This document shows, in pieces, positions 8,107-15,861 of a stretch of 33,633 bases of DNA. How positions within the stretch are numbered: position 1 is the first letter of the stretch; each line of letters begins with the position of its first letter. The translations under genes were made by a program, and so were the position numbers. Origin of the DNA: Syntrophaceae bacterium UBA2251 (GTDB taxonomy: Bacteria; Desulfobacterota; Syntrophia; Syntrophales; UBA2251); NCBI GenBank assembly GCA_002347815.1, contig DDXV01000019.1, forward strand, positions 1 through 33,633, in the 5' to 3' direction. Under the pieces are notes generated by a model. It was not told where the DNA came from. It made no database searches and was given only the letters and a program-made list of their open reading frames with translations.

Positions 8107-10051
8107 CGAGCTTCCTCCGGTCGGCCATGTCCATCAGCTTCCGCTCCGCCTGGCGGTCGATTCCGAGGCGCCGCCGGCGTTCGGCGAGCAGCCGCATCAC
8201 GGTCGCCGCCGCCTCCCCCGGGGTCGGGCAGACGTGGAAGGAGGCCCCGCCGATCTCCCGGACTTCCTCATTCAAAAATCGGGTCACGCGCTCCGAGCCG
8301 GAGATGTGGAAGGGGTGTCCCAGGATTACGTCGATGCCCGAGGCGACGAAGTAGCAGCCGATGGAGATCGCCTTTTCGCTCATCCACTCCGGAGCGACCC
8401 CCACGACGGGGACCTGGGCGATGTCGTCGCCGAGTCCGCCCTCGGCCACGATCTCGGCGGCCGCCTCGAGCAGGCGCGAATTGTCCACGCAACTGCCCAT
8501 GTGAAGGACGGGCGGCATGCCGACGGCCTCGCAGACCTCGCGGAGGCCCGGCCCGGCGGCGGCGAAAGCCGCTTCCGGCGTCAGCATCCCCGCCTTGGCC
8601 GAGGCGATCGCCGCGCAGCCCGTCTTCAGGACGAGGACGTTTTGGGCGAGGAGCTCGCGGGTCAGGGCGTTCGTGTAGTCGTCCATCCGTTCCCGGGGGG
8701 TGTTGCAACCCACGATCCCGGCGACGCCGGCGATCCGCCCCTGGATGATGGCGTCGTTGAGCGGACGGAAGGACGCCCGGTACGACCCGCCCAGCATGTA
8801 TTTGATGGCCTCGACGCTGAAGCCGGCGACGAGCGGTTCGGTCACGGCGGGGATGGCCACCTTGGCCGGATCGCGCCGCGCGAAATTCTCGATCGCGCGC
8901 GCGAGCAGGGCCTTGGCCTGGGCGTAGGCGTCCTCCGCATGGAAGGGCCGGTCCGTCGCCCCGATCGTCCGGGCGATGGCGCTCGTGGAAACGACCTCCG
9001 TGTGGTAGGCCCGGGCGACGTCGGTGAGGGACGGCATGCAGCACTGGACATCGATGATCATCATCTCCACCGCCCCCGTCACGATGGCCAGCTCCTGCTG
9101 GAGAAAACTGCCGGCGATCGGGATCCCGTGGCGCATGAGGATTTCGTTGGCGGTGCAGCAGAGCCCCGCCAGGGTGATCCCCGCCGCGCCGGCCCGCCGG
9201 GCCTGGGCGAGGATCTCGGGGTCCCGGGAGGCGGCGGCGAGCATCTCCGAGAGGGCGGGCTCGTGGCCGTGGACGACGACGTTGACCGTCGCCTCGTCGA
9301 GCACGCCGAGATTCACCCGGCTGCGGACCGGCGACGGCGTTCCGAAGAGGATGTCCGACACGACACTCGCGATGCGCGACCCGCCCCAGCCGTCGGCGAG
9401 GGCCGTTCGGAAGGCGTGCAGGAGCAGGTGGGCGTAGTCGTGGTCCACGCCGATGTGGGTCCGGTGCATGGCCTCGACGATCATCCGGTCGATGCCGGCC
9501 GGCGCGAGCTCCCGGGCGGTCCAGAGGCTTTGCCGCTTGAGCGGCGCGAGCCGCAGGGTCGCGAGGGTCTCCTCCTGCGCGGCGAATTCGTTGAGCAGCG
9601 TCCCGGCGAGCGCCCGGGCCAGTTCGGGATCGGTCCGCCCCTCCGGCGCGAGGCCGTAGCGTGCGGCCGCCCGCCGGAGGGCCGCCGGGTCCTTGAGCGT
9701 GTAGTCCGGGCTCTTTCCTTCGGCCACGTCCTTCAGGAGCAGAACGAGGTGGCGGGCATGGTCGGAGTGCGCCGCCGCCCCGCCCGCCACCTCCCGGAGG
9801 AAGTTGCGGGCGACAATCGTGTCGGCGTCCGCCCCGCAGATCCCGGCGGGGTGCTTGGGCGTGATCCGGCACGGCCCCATGTGGCAGATCCGGCAGCAGA
9901 CGCCGCTCATGCCGAAACCGCACGGGGCGCCCATCCGGTCCAGGCGCTGGAAGCTCAGGGTCAGCCCCTCCCGGCCGGCCTTGTGCAGGGCGGCGATGGA
10001 GGCGGCGTCGCAGGCGCATTGTTCGGGGGGTCGGAGCGGTTTCTCGGCCAT
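8099..10051 (-). CDS. acsA: Anaerobic carbon monoxide dehydrogenase catalytic subunit (CooS/AcsA), 650 aa
   Basis: Ni-Fe CODH interconverts CO2 and CO and feeds CO to the ACS A-cluster. The N-terminal Cys cluster in PCGFGMSGVCCRICHMGPC supplies the D- and B-cluster ligands. All C-cluster contacts are visible in order: His in VVVHGHEP, then Cys in GLCCTANE, QCCMPSL, VGCNTPRE, KTGCAAI and GSCVDNSR. The length is normal for bacterial AcsA. ATG 10051 has GAGGG five bases upstream. A GTG at 10063 overlaps the TGA of the upstream CooC gene and would add four residues, so either start is possible. The gene is translationally coupled on both sides, which suits an AcsA-ACS complex with balanced subunits. 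Confidence 0.96.
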   Translation of the reverse strand: MAEKPLRPPEQCACDAASIAALHKAGREGLTLSFQRLDRMGAPCGFGMSGVCCRICHMGPCRITPKHPAGICGADADTIVARNFLREVAGGAAAHSDHARHLVLLLKDVAEGKSPDYTLKDPAALRRAAARYGLAPEGRTDPELARALAGTLLNEFAAQEETLATLRLAPLKRQSLWTARELAPAGIDRMIVEAMHRTHIGVDHDYAHLLLHAFRTALADGWGGSRIASVVSDILFGTPSPVRSRVNLGVLDEATVNVVVHGHEPALSEMLAAASRDPEILAQARRAGAAGITLAGLCCTANEILMRHGIPIAGSFLQQELAIVTGAVEMMIIDVQCCMPSLTDVARAYHTEVVSTSAIARTIGATDRPFHAEDAYAQAKALLARAIENFARRDPAKVAIPAVTEPLVAGFSVEAIKYMLGGSYRASFRPLNDAIIQGRIAGVAGIVGCNTPRERMDDYTNALTRELLAQNVLVLKTGCAAIASAKAGMLTPEAAFAAAGPGLREVCEAVGMPPVLHMGSCVDNSRLLEAAAEIVAEGGLGDDIAQVPVVGVAPEWMSEKAISIGCYFVASGIDVILGHPFHISGSERVTRFLNEEVREIGGASFHVCPTPGEAAATVMRLLAERRRRLGIDRQAERKLMDMADRRKLDV

Positions 10052-10059
10052 GGGATCCC

Positions 10060-10821
10060 TCACGCGGCGCCGCGGATCGCGACGCCCAGCTGTTCCTTCA
10101 GAAAGGCGTCGATCCTGCGGGCGGCCGGATGGTCTCCGGGAAATTCAAGCAGGGATCTTCCCTCCTCCCCCCAGCGGGCCAGGTCGTCGTCTTCGGGCAG
10201 GGTGAAGAGCGCGTCCACGGGCAGGTCCGACAGGTCCGGCCGGAACGCCGACGCCGGCCGGACCCGGTTCACGACGACGGCGAGTTTCCCGTAGCGGACG
10301 TCCATCTCGCGGGCCAGGGCGTAGAGACGCCGGATCGTGGCGATCCCGCGCCGGGAGGGGTCGCCGACCAGGACGAGCAGGTCCACCGCCGGGGCGATGC
10401 GGCGGGAGAGGTTCTCCAGGCCGGCCTCGTTGTCGATCACGGTGAAGGGATACTGGCGGGTCATCAGCGCCAGGACCTCGCGCAGGATGTTGTTCGCATA
10501 GCAGTAGCAGCCCGGCCCCTCCGGCCGGCCCATCGCGATCAGGTCGAAACCGGCGGCCTCCACGAGGCTCTCGGCGATCTTCCGCTCCAGGAGCGTGCGC
10601 TTCGAGATCCCGGCGGCCGCGTCGTCCCGGATCTTCTCCCGCACGCGCCCCACCGATTGGGTTGCCCGGACGCCCAGGACCTCGTCCAGGCACATGTTGG
10701 GGTCGGCGTCGACGGCGAGCACCGGGGTCGCCCCGGCGCGGATCAGGCCCCCGACGATCAGGCCGGCCAGGGTGGTCTTGCCCGTGCCGCCCTTGCCGGT
10801 GATGGCGATGGTCCGGCTCAT
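10060..10821 (-). CDS. cooC: CooC-type nickel-insertion ATPase for CODH/ACS (253 aa), second copy
   Basis: A MinD/SIMIBI-class P-loop ATPase that matures Ni-Fe CODH. The start is ATG 10821 (MSRTIAITGKGGTGKTT). The longer open frame to 11412 lies inside the neighbouring gene and is not used. It has a deviant Walker A at residues 9-17, DADPNMCLDEVLG as the switch region, and a CxC metal-binding motif at C105/C107 (GPGCYCYANN), characteristic of CooC dimers. The stop overlaps a possible GTG start of acsA. It differs clearly in sequence from the first CooC-like protein of the operon, so the two probably serve different clusters: C-cluster of CODH versus A-cluster of ACS. Which is which cannot be told here. 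Confidence 0.92.
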   Translation of the reverse strand: MSRTIAITGKGGTGKTTLAGLIVGGLIRAGATPVLAVDADPNMCLDEVLGVRATQSVGRVREKIRDDAAAGISKRTLLERKIAESLVEAAGFDLIAMGRPEGPGCYCYANNILREVLALMTRQYPFTVIDNEAGLENLSRRIAPAVDLLVLVGDPSRRGIATIRRLYALAREMDVRYGKLAVVVNRVRPASAFRPDLSDLPVDALFTLPEDDDLARWGEEGRSLLEFPGDHPAARRIDAFLKEQLGVAIRGAA

Positions 10822-11918
10822 GCCCGCTCCTGAATGCGGATATCGCCCGCGCCGTAGCGGTCCGTCAGAACGGCCGGGAGTTCCGCCAGCAGGTCGAAGA
10901 CCCGTCCGGCGTCGTCGGGCGACAGGGACCCCGTGCCGCAGGAGGGGGTCAGCAGGGCGGTTTCGGCCAGGCGCGCCCGGTCCAGTCCGGCCAGCCCGGC
11001 GAGATTCCGGACCAGTTTTTCGAACCGGTCCGCCAGGGACGTCGCCGTCTGCTCCCGGACCCGATCGGAGGTCGGCACGATCCCCCAGGCGAGCAGGCCG
11101 CCGCTGTCGAGGAAGGTCCGCAGGGCCTCTGGGTACAGGGCGATGCTCTCGCCGTAGCCGAAGGCGTCGAAATTGATGACGTCCGCCCCGGCCTCCACCA
11201 GGAGGCTCCAGTCCGTGTTGCCGCAGCAGTGGACGCCGGCGAGCCCCCCCTCGGCGTGAATGGCGTCGACCACCTCCCCGATGAGCGCCGTGACGTCCCC
11301 GCGGGTGACGGAGATGTACGTCGACGACCCGAAGGCGGCGAGGATGGGCTCGTCGATGAAGCACAGGACGCGCTCCGCCCAGGGGGCGAACGTCCGGATC
11401 TGCCAGCGGCATTTCAGGGCCAGGGCCTTGACGATCACGTCCCGGAAGGTCTCGTCGTAATAGATGGCCCGTTTATCCTGGTCCACGACCGTGAGCGCGA
11501 AGGAGAGCGGCCCGGTCGTCTGGACCTTCACGAGCGGACGGCGGACGCCGTCCGCGGCCAGGCGCGCGGCGAAGCGGTGGAGCCCCCGGGCGAAGGACGG
11601 GCCGATGGCGAGGGGCGCCAGATCGGCCTCTCCCGGTCCGGCCTCGGCGGCGGCGAGATAGACCTCGTAGAACGCGGCCAGGGCCTCGGAGGGATCGCCC
11701 GCGGTATCGAAGGTCAGGCGCTGCCTCGCCTCGTCCAGAACGGCGCCGGGGATGCCCTCGGCGTACTGGATCTCCATCTGCTCCGTGAGGGCCGCCCGGG
11801 GCAGCTGGGGCCACAGCGGGGCCGCCGGCAGGGCGCGGAAGATGATGTCCAGGGCGGCGTCGGGATCGGTATGGGGAAAGGAGCCGACGGCCGTGGCCGT
11901 GAAGCGCGGCAGGTTCAT
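10818..11918 (-). CDS. Core-MetE-like cobalamin-independent methionine synthase family protein (366 aa)
   Basis: A single-barrel UROD/MetE-superfamily methyltransferase. It opens MNLPRFTATAVGSFPHTDPD, typical of the C-terminal catalytic half of MetE. Zinc-thiolate ligands can be seen in VHCCGNTDW (His-x-Cys) and a later PSCGTG Cys. There is no N-terminal MetE half, so it resembles the short 'core-MetE' enzymes, which take methyl groups from methylcorrinoids rather than from methyl-H4PteGlu3. It is embedded in the ACS operon, between the two CooC genes, with a TGA/ATG overlap (11915-11918) upstream and a 4-bp overlap downstream. I infer that it uses methyl-CFeSP or another methylcorrinoid to make methionine. 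A different thiol acceptor is possible. Confidence 0.85.
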   Translation of the reverse strand: MNLPRFTATAVGSFPHTDPDAALDIIFRALPAAPLWPQLPRAALTEQMEIQYAEGIPGAVLDEARQRLTFDTAGDPSEALAAFYEVYLAAAEAGPGEADLAPLAIGPSFARGLHRFAARLAADGVRRPLVKVQTTGPLSFALTVVDQDKRAIYYDETFRDVIVKALALKCRWQIRTFAPWAERVLCFIDEPILAAFGSSTYISVTRGDVTALIGEVVDAIHAEGGLAGVHCCGNTDWSLLVEAGADVINFDAFGYGESIALYPEALRTFLDSGGLLAWGIVPTSDRVREQTATSLADRFEKLVRNLAGLAGLDRARLAETALLTPSCGTGSLSPDDAGRVFDLLAELPAVLTDRYGAGDIRIQERA

Positions 11919-12700
11919 GTGGACGCCTCCTGGGTGAAAAGGTGATCGCGCAGGGCCGTCAGGGCGGCGCGGGTGGCCGCGTCCAGGCCCTCCAGGACGG
12001 ACATCCCGTCGCGATCGGCCGCGCGCAGGCCCGCCGCTTCCGGGATCACCCCCGCGATGTCGATGCCGGGGAGCGCCTGCCGGAGGAAGGCCTCCTCCTC
12101 CGCGGCGCGGACGCCGTTCAGGACCGCGCGAATCCGCGTGAGGCCGATGTCGGCGGCCAGGCGGCGGATCCGGTGAAACGCCTCGACCGCCCGCTGTCCG
12201 GGCGCAAGGACGACCAGCAGGCCGTCCACCCCGCGCACCGTGGCGCGGCCCAGGTGTTCGATGCCCGCCTCCATGTCCAGCAGGAGGGTCTCCTCCCGGT
12301 TCAGGACGAGGTTCTGCACGAGGGCGCGCAGCAGCGTGTTCTCCGGGCAGGCGCAGCCCGTCCCGCCCCTCCGGACGGCCCCGAGCACGAGCAGCCGGAC
12401 CCCCCGGTGCGCATAGGCAAACCGCTCCGCCAGGTCGTCGACCGTCGGGTTCAGCTTGAACATCCCGCCATAGTCCTTGACCTTGGCGCCGGTGCGCTCC
12501 TCGATCAGGGCCTTCTGGTCGGCGATGGTCAGGATGGCGGCCTGCTCGGCCAGCGGAATGCCCAGGAAGGAGGCCAGGTTCGCGTCGGGGTCGGCGTCGA
12601 CCGCCAGCACCTTCCGCCCCGCCTCGGCCAGCATCAGCGCCAGCGCGGCGGTCAGGGTGGACTTGCCGACGCCCCCCTTGCCCGATACGGCCCATTTCAT
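11915..12700 (-). CDS. CooC/AcsF-type nickel-insertion ATPase (261 aa), first gene of the ACS operon
   Basis: A P-loop maturation ATPase with Walker A GKGGVGKST at residues 7-15, VLAVDADPDANLASFLG as the switch, and a CxC pair C116/C118 (TGCACPENTLL). These mark the CooC/AcsF family, which loads nickel into CODH or ACS. I chose ATG 12700 (MKWAVSGKGG) because the family begins right at this strand and GGTGGA lies upstream. An ATG at 12769 would fall within the promoter. The stop overlaps the start of the MetE-like gene. It is the promoter-proximal gene, so it is made before the enzymes it matures. Confidence 0.91.
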   Translation of the reverse strand: MKWAVSGKGGVGKSTLTAALALMLAEAGRKVLAVDADPDANLASFLGIPLAEQAAILTIADQKALIEERTGAKVKDYGGMFKLNPTVDDLAERFAYAHRGVRLLVLGAVRRGGTGCACPENTLLRALVQNLVLNREETLLLDMEAGIEHLGRATVRGVDGLLVVLAPGQRAVEAFHRIRRLAADIGLTRIRAVLNGVRAAEEEAFLRQALPGIDIAGVIPEAAGLRAADRDGMSVLEGLDAATRAALTALRDHLFTQEAST

Positions 12701-12740
12701 GGATGTTCCACCGTTCTTCCCCCGCGCGTTTTCGGGGGGC

Positions 12741-12769
12741 ACCATAAGATTGACGGCAAAAAAAGTCAA
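12741..12769 (-). promoter_or_regulatory. Sigma70-type promoter of the ACS/CODH operon
   Basis: On the minus strand TTGACT (12764-12769) and TATGGT (12741-12746) are separated by 17 bp. Transcription would begin near 12734, leaving a leader of about 35 bases before ATG 12700. A 5-bp dyad, TTGAC (12750-12754) and GTCAA (12765-12769), overlaps the -35 and spacer and could be an operator half-site pair. Confidence 0.6.
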
Positions 12770-12822
12770 CGACTTTTCCCCGCGACCGCGGAAAGACGGT
12801 TCGGGGCGGGCATTTTTCTGCT

Positions 12823-12850
12823 TGCCTGCATCAATATATGGGGGTATAAG
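12823..12850 (+). promoter_or_regulatory. Candidate promoter of nrdDG
   Basis: TTGCCT (12823-12828) and TATAAG (12845-12850) are 16 bp apart, which would start transcription near 12857. The -10 lies between the two NrdR-like boxes, the arrangement expected for repression. The -35 match is weak. Confidence 0.4.
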
Positions 12851-12876
12851 ACAAACTCAACCCCAACATGTTGATG
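12829..12876. promoter_or_regulatory. Two inverted NrdR-box-like sites upstream of nrdD
   Basis: Box 1 (12829-12844) has the core CAATATATGG and box 2 (12861-12876) the core CAACATGTTG. Both fit the conserved positions of the NrdR consensus core (CwAtATaTwG), box 1 with one mismatch. The reverse complement of box 2 reads CATCAACATGTTGGGG against CATCAATATATGGGGG for box 1, so the boxes are inverted copies. Outer flanks extend this to a perfect 10-bp inverted repeat (12825-12834 and 12871-12880). Centres are 32 bp apart, about three helical turns, as in known paired NrdR sites. Confidence 0.6.
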
Positions 12877-12926
12877 CAGGCTCCGCCGCGCACGGGGCGC
12901 CGGACGGGATAAGGGAGGGACCCTTC

Positions 12927-15017
12927 ATGCACGGGAAGATCAGAAAGCGGGACGGGCGGCTCGTCAAGTTCAACGCCGACAAGATCACGAACGCCATTGC
13001 GCGGGCCGGGGCGGCGACGGGCGAGTTCGACGCCCAGACGGCCCGAAAGCTCACGATCCGGGTCCTCAACCTGGCGGAAAAGCTCTACGACGGCAACATC
13101 ATGACCGTGGAGAACGCCCAGGACATCGTCGAGGAGGTGCTCCTCGATTCCCCCTACCGGAAGACCGCCAAGGCCTACATCATCTACCGGGACCAGCACG
13201 CCCGCCTGCGCGAAATCACCCAGAAGATGGAGGTGGACCTGGTCGATCAGTACCTGAAAAAGAAGGACTGGAAGATCCACGAAAACAGCAATATGGATTA
13301 CTCCCTCCAGGGGCTCAACAACTACATCTCCTCTGAGGTCAGCAAGGTCTACTGGCTCAACGAGATCTATTCGCCGGAGATCCGCAAGGCCCACTCGGAC
13401 GGGGATTTCCACATTCACGACCTCTCCCTCCTGTCGGTCTACTGCGTCGGCTGGGACCTCTACGACCTGCTTTTCGAGGGATTCCGCGGCGTGTCCGGGA
13501 AGGTGGAGAGCCGTCCGGCGAAGCATCTGCGGAGCGCCCTGGGGCAGATCGTCAACTTCTTCTACACCCTGCAGGGCGAGGCGGCGGGCGCCCAGGCCTT
13601 TTCGAACTTCGACACCCTGCTCGCCCCCTTTATCCGGTACGACGGCCTGAATTACGGCGAGATCCGGCAGGCCCTCCAGGAGTTCATCTTCAACATCAAC
13701 GTCCCGACCCGGGTGGGGTTTCAGACGCCGTTTACGAACGTGACCCTCGACGTGACGGTGCCCGGCTACTACGCGGACCAGCCCGTCCTCGTCGGCGGAA
13801 AGCTGCAGAAGGAGACCTACGGCGCGTTCCAGGAGGAGATGAACCTCTTCAACCGGGCCTTCGTGGAGGTGATGGCGGAGGGCGACGCGAAGGGACGGGT
13901 CTTCACCTTTCCCATCCCGACCTACAACGTCACCCGGGAGTTCGACTGGGAGGACCCCAACCTCGCCGGTCTCTGGGAGATGACGGCCAAGTACGGCATC
14001 CCGTATTTCTCCAACTTCATCAACTCCGACATGAACCCGGAGGATGCCCGGAGCATGTGCTGCCGGCTCCGCATCGACAACCGGGAGCTGGAGAAGCGGG
14101 GCGGCGGGCTGTTCGGCTCCAACCCCCTGACCGGGTCCATCGGGGTCATCACCATGAACATGCCCCGCATCGGTCATCTCTCCCGCTCGGAGGACGAGTA
14201 CCTCCAGCGCCTGGAGCGGCTGATGGAAATTGCCCGGGAGAGTCTGGAGACCAAGCGCAAGGTTCTGGAGGCCTTCACCGACGGGAACCTGTACCCCTAC
14301 ACGAAGTACTACCTCCGGAAGGTCAAGGAGCGGTTCGGCGAGTACTGGAAGAACCATTTCTCCACCATCGGCCTGGTGGGGATGAACGAGGCCTGCCTGA
14401 ACCTGCTCGGGAAGGATCTCGCCAGCCCCGAGGGCCAGCGGTTCACGAAGCGGGTTCTCGACTTCATGCGGGAGCGTCTGGTTCACTTCCAGCGCGATAC
14501 GGGCAACAACTACAACCTGGAGTCCACCCCCGCCGAAGGCACCAGCTACCGCCTCGCCCGGATCGACAAGGAAAAGTACCCCGAGATCCTCTGCGCCAAC
14601 GAACCGCGCCTCCGGGAGGCGCAGGCGGAGCCCTTCTACACGAACTCGAGCCAGTTGCCCGTGAATTTCACCGACGACATCTTCGAGGCCCTGGACCTGC
14701 AGGACGAGATCCAGTCGAAGTACACCGGGGGGACCGTTTTCCACACCTTCGCCGGGGAGCGCATCGACGATCCGGAGGCCGTCAAGGCCCTGGTCCGCAA
14801 GGTCTGTACGCGCTACCACCTGCCCTACCTGACCTTTACGCCCACCTTCAGCGTGTGCCCCTCCCACGGGTATCTGAAGGGGGAGCAGGAGGCCTGTCCG
14901 GCATGCCGGATGCCCTGCGAGATCTATTCCCGGGTGGTGGGGTACCTGCGGCCGATCCGGCAGTGGAACAAGGGAAAGCAGTCGGAGTTCCAACTGCGTA
15001 AGGAATACCAGCTTTGA
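12927..15017 (+). CDS. nrdD: Anaerobic (class III) ribonucleoside-triphosphate reductase (696 aa)
   Basis: A glycyl-radical enzyme reducing ribonucleotides under strict anoxia. Residues about 1-95 form an ATP-cone allosteric domain (RKRDGRLVKFNADKITNAIA). The barrel follows, with FHIHDLSLLS and the MCCRLRI cysteines. Near the C-terminus a zinc site is formed by Cys residues in VCPSHGYLKG and ACPACRMPC. The glycyl radical residue is G672 in RVVGYLRPIRQWNKGK, the variant found in Thermotoga-like and deltaproteobacterial NrdD. ATG 12927 follows AGGGAGGG (12912-12919). The longer upstream frame has no homology and runs into the divergent operon. The activase gene follows 28 bp downstream. Confidence 0.96.
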   Translation: MHGKIRKRDGRLVKFNADKITNAIARAGAATGEFDAQTARKLTIRVLNLAEKLYDGNIMTVENAQDIVEEVLLDSPYRKTAKAYIIYRDQHARLREITQKMEVDLVDQYLKKKDWKIHENSNMDYSLQGLNNYISSEVSKVYWLNEIYSPEIRKAHSDGDFHIHDLSLLSVYCVGWDLYDLLFEGFRGVSGKVESRPAKHLRSALGQIVNFFYTLQGEAAGAQAFSNFDTLLAPFIRYDGLNYGEIRQALQEFIFNINVPTRVGFQTPFTNVTLDVTVPGYYADQPVLVGGKLQKETYGAFQEEMNLFNRAFVEVMAEGDAKGRVFTFPIPTYNVTREFDWEDPNLAGLWEMTAKYGIPYFSNFINSDMNPEDARSMCCRLRIDNRELEKRGGGLFGSNPLTGSIGVITMNMPRIGHLSRSEDEYLQRLERLMEIARESLETKRKVLEAFTDGNLYPYTKYYLRKVKERFGEYWKNHFSTIGLVGMNEACLNLLGKDLASPEGQRFTKRVLDFMRERLVHFQRDTGNNYNLESTPAEGTSYRLARIDKEKYPEILCANEPRLREAQAEPFYTNSSQLPVNFTDDIFEALDLQDEIQSKYTGGTVFHTFAGERIDDPEAVKALVRKVCTRYHLPYLTFTPTFSVCPSHGYLKGEQEACPACRMPCEIYSRVVGYLRPIRQWNKGKQSEFQLRKEYQL

Positions 15018-15045
15018 ACGGCGGATGCCGGGGGCGGTGGCGGCC

Positions 15046-15732
15046 ATGAACATCGGCGGCTTCCAGAAGGTGTCCCTGATCGATTATCCGGGACGGATCA
15101 GCGCGGTGGTTTTCACCCAGGGCTGCAACTTCCGCTGTCCCTTCTGCCACAACCCGGAGCTCGTCGATCCCGCGCGGTTCGGTCCGACCCTGAACGAGGC
15201 GGAGATCTTCGCCTTTCTGGAAAAGCGGCGAGGCACGCTGGACGGGGTGTCGATCACCGGCGGCGAGCCGACGCTCCAGCCGGACCTCGCGGCGTTCGCC
15301 GCACGGCTGAAGGCCATGGGGTTCCTGGTGAAGATCGACACCAACGGCTCCCGCCCGGAGGTGCTGCGCGATCTGATCGACCGGCGGTGCATCGATGCCG
15401 TCGCCATGGACGTCAAGGGACCCCTGAAGAAATACGACCGCCTGACGGGCGTCCGGAACAGCGGCCGGACGATCGAAGAGAGCATCGGCGTGATCCTGGC
15501 GTCGGGCCTGACGCACGAATTCCGCACGACCGTGGCGCCGTCCCTGCTGACGGAACGGGACTTCCAGGGGATCGGAAGGCTTGTGGAAGGGGCCTCCTCC
15601 TTCGTCGTGCAGACCTACGTGCGGACGAAGCAGCTCGATCCTGCCGTGCCTCCGCCGGAAGCCGAACCGCCGGACCTGGGGAAATGCGCGGCGCGGGTGG
15701 CGCCGCACGCGACCCGGGTCCGGATCCGCTGA
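15046..15732 (+). CDS. nrdG: Anaerobic ribonucleoside-triphosphate reductase activating protein, radical SAM (228 aa)
   Basis: This enzyme installs the glycyl radical on NrdD. It opens MNIGGFQKVSLIDYPGRISA, followed by the radical SAM [4Fe-4S] motif C27-X3-C31-X2-C34 (GCNFRCPFC). The SAM-binding GGEPTL segment and DTNGS and DVKGPLKKY strands of the PflA/NrdG fold follow. I prefer ATG 15046, because the family normally begins at this 'GxQKxSLIDYPG' block. ATG 15025 in the same frame would add seven unconserved residues. The size fits the longer NrdG2 class that pairs with this NrdD type. It is transcribed with nrdD. Confidence 0.94.
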   Translation: MNIGGFQKVSLIDYPGRISAVVFTQGCNFRCPFCHNPELVDPARFGPTLNEAEIFAFLEKRRGTLDGVSITGGEPTLQPDLAAFAARLKAMGFLVKIDTNGSRPEVLRDLIDRRCIDAVAMDVKGPLKKYDRLTGVRNSGRTIEESIGVILASGLTHEFRTTVAPSLLTERDFQGIGRLVEGASSFVVQTYVRTKQLDPAVPPPEAEPPDLGKCAARVAPHATRVRIR

Positions 15733-15744
15733 ATTCCGGACCGA

Positions 15745-15773
15745 TTTACTTCTTTCCCTGTTTTTGGTATCCT
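15745..15773 (+). promoter_or_regulatory. Possible promoter for the pyruvate kinase-like gene
   Basis: TTTACT (15745-15750) and TATCCT (15768-15773) are 17 bp apart. Just downstream, GGCCCGTACGGGGCC (15783-15797) is a near-perfect dyad followed by GTTTTG. It could be an operator or a weak terminator of nrdDG. Confidence 0.3.
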
Positions 15774-15861
15774 GCCGTCCAGGGCCCGTACGGGGCCGTT
15801 TTGCCGTTCCGCGCGGCGGCGCGGGAGACGGGAGCTTCGCGAACAGGGGAGAGGACGGATC

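Noticed and set aside
12477..12926. N-terminal extension of nrdD to 12477
   Set aside because: The extension overlaps the CooC-type gene and both promoters, has no homology, and the ATG at 12927 has a strong ribosome-binding site at the start of the ATP cone.
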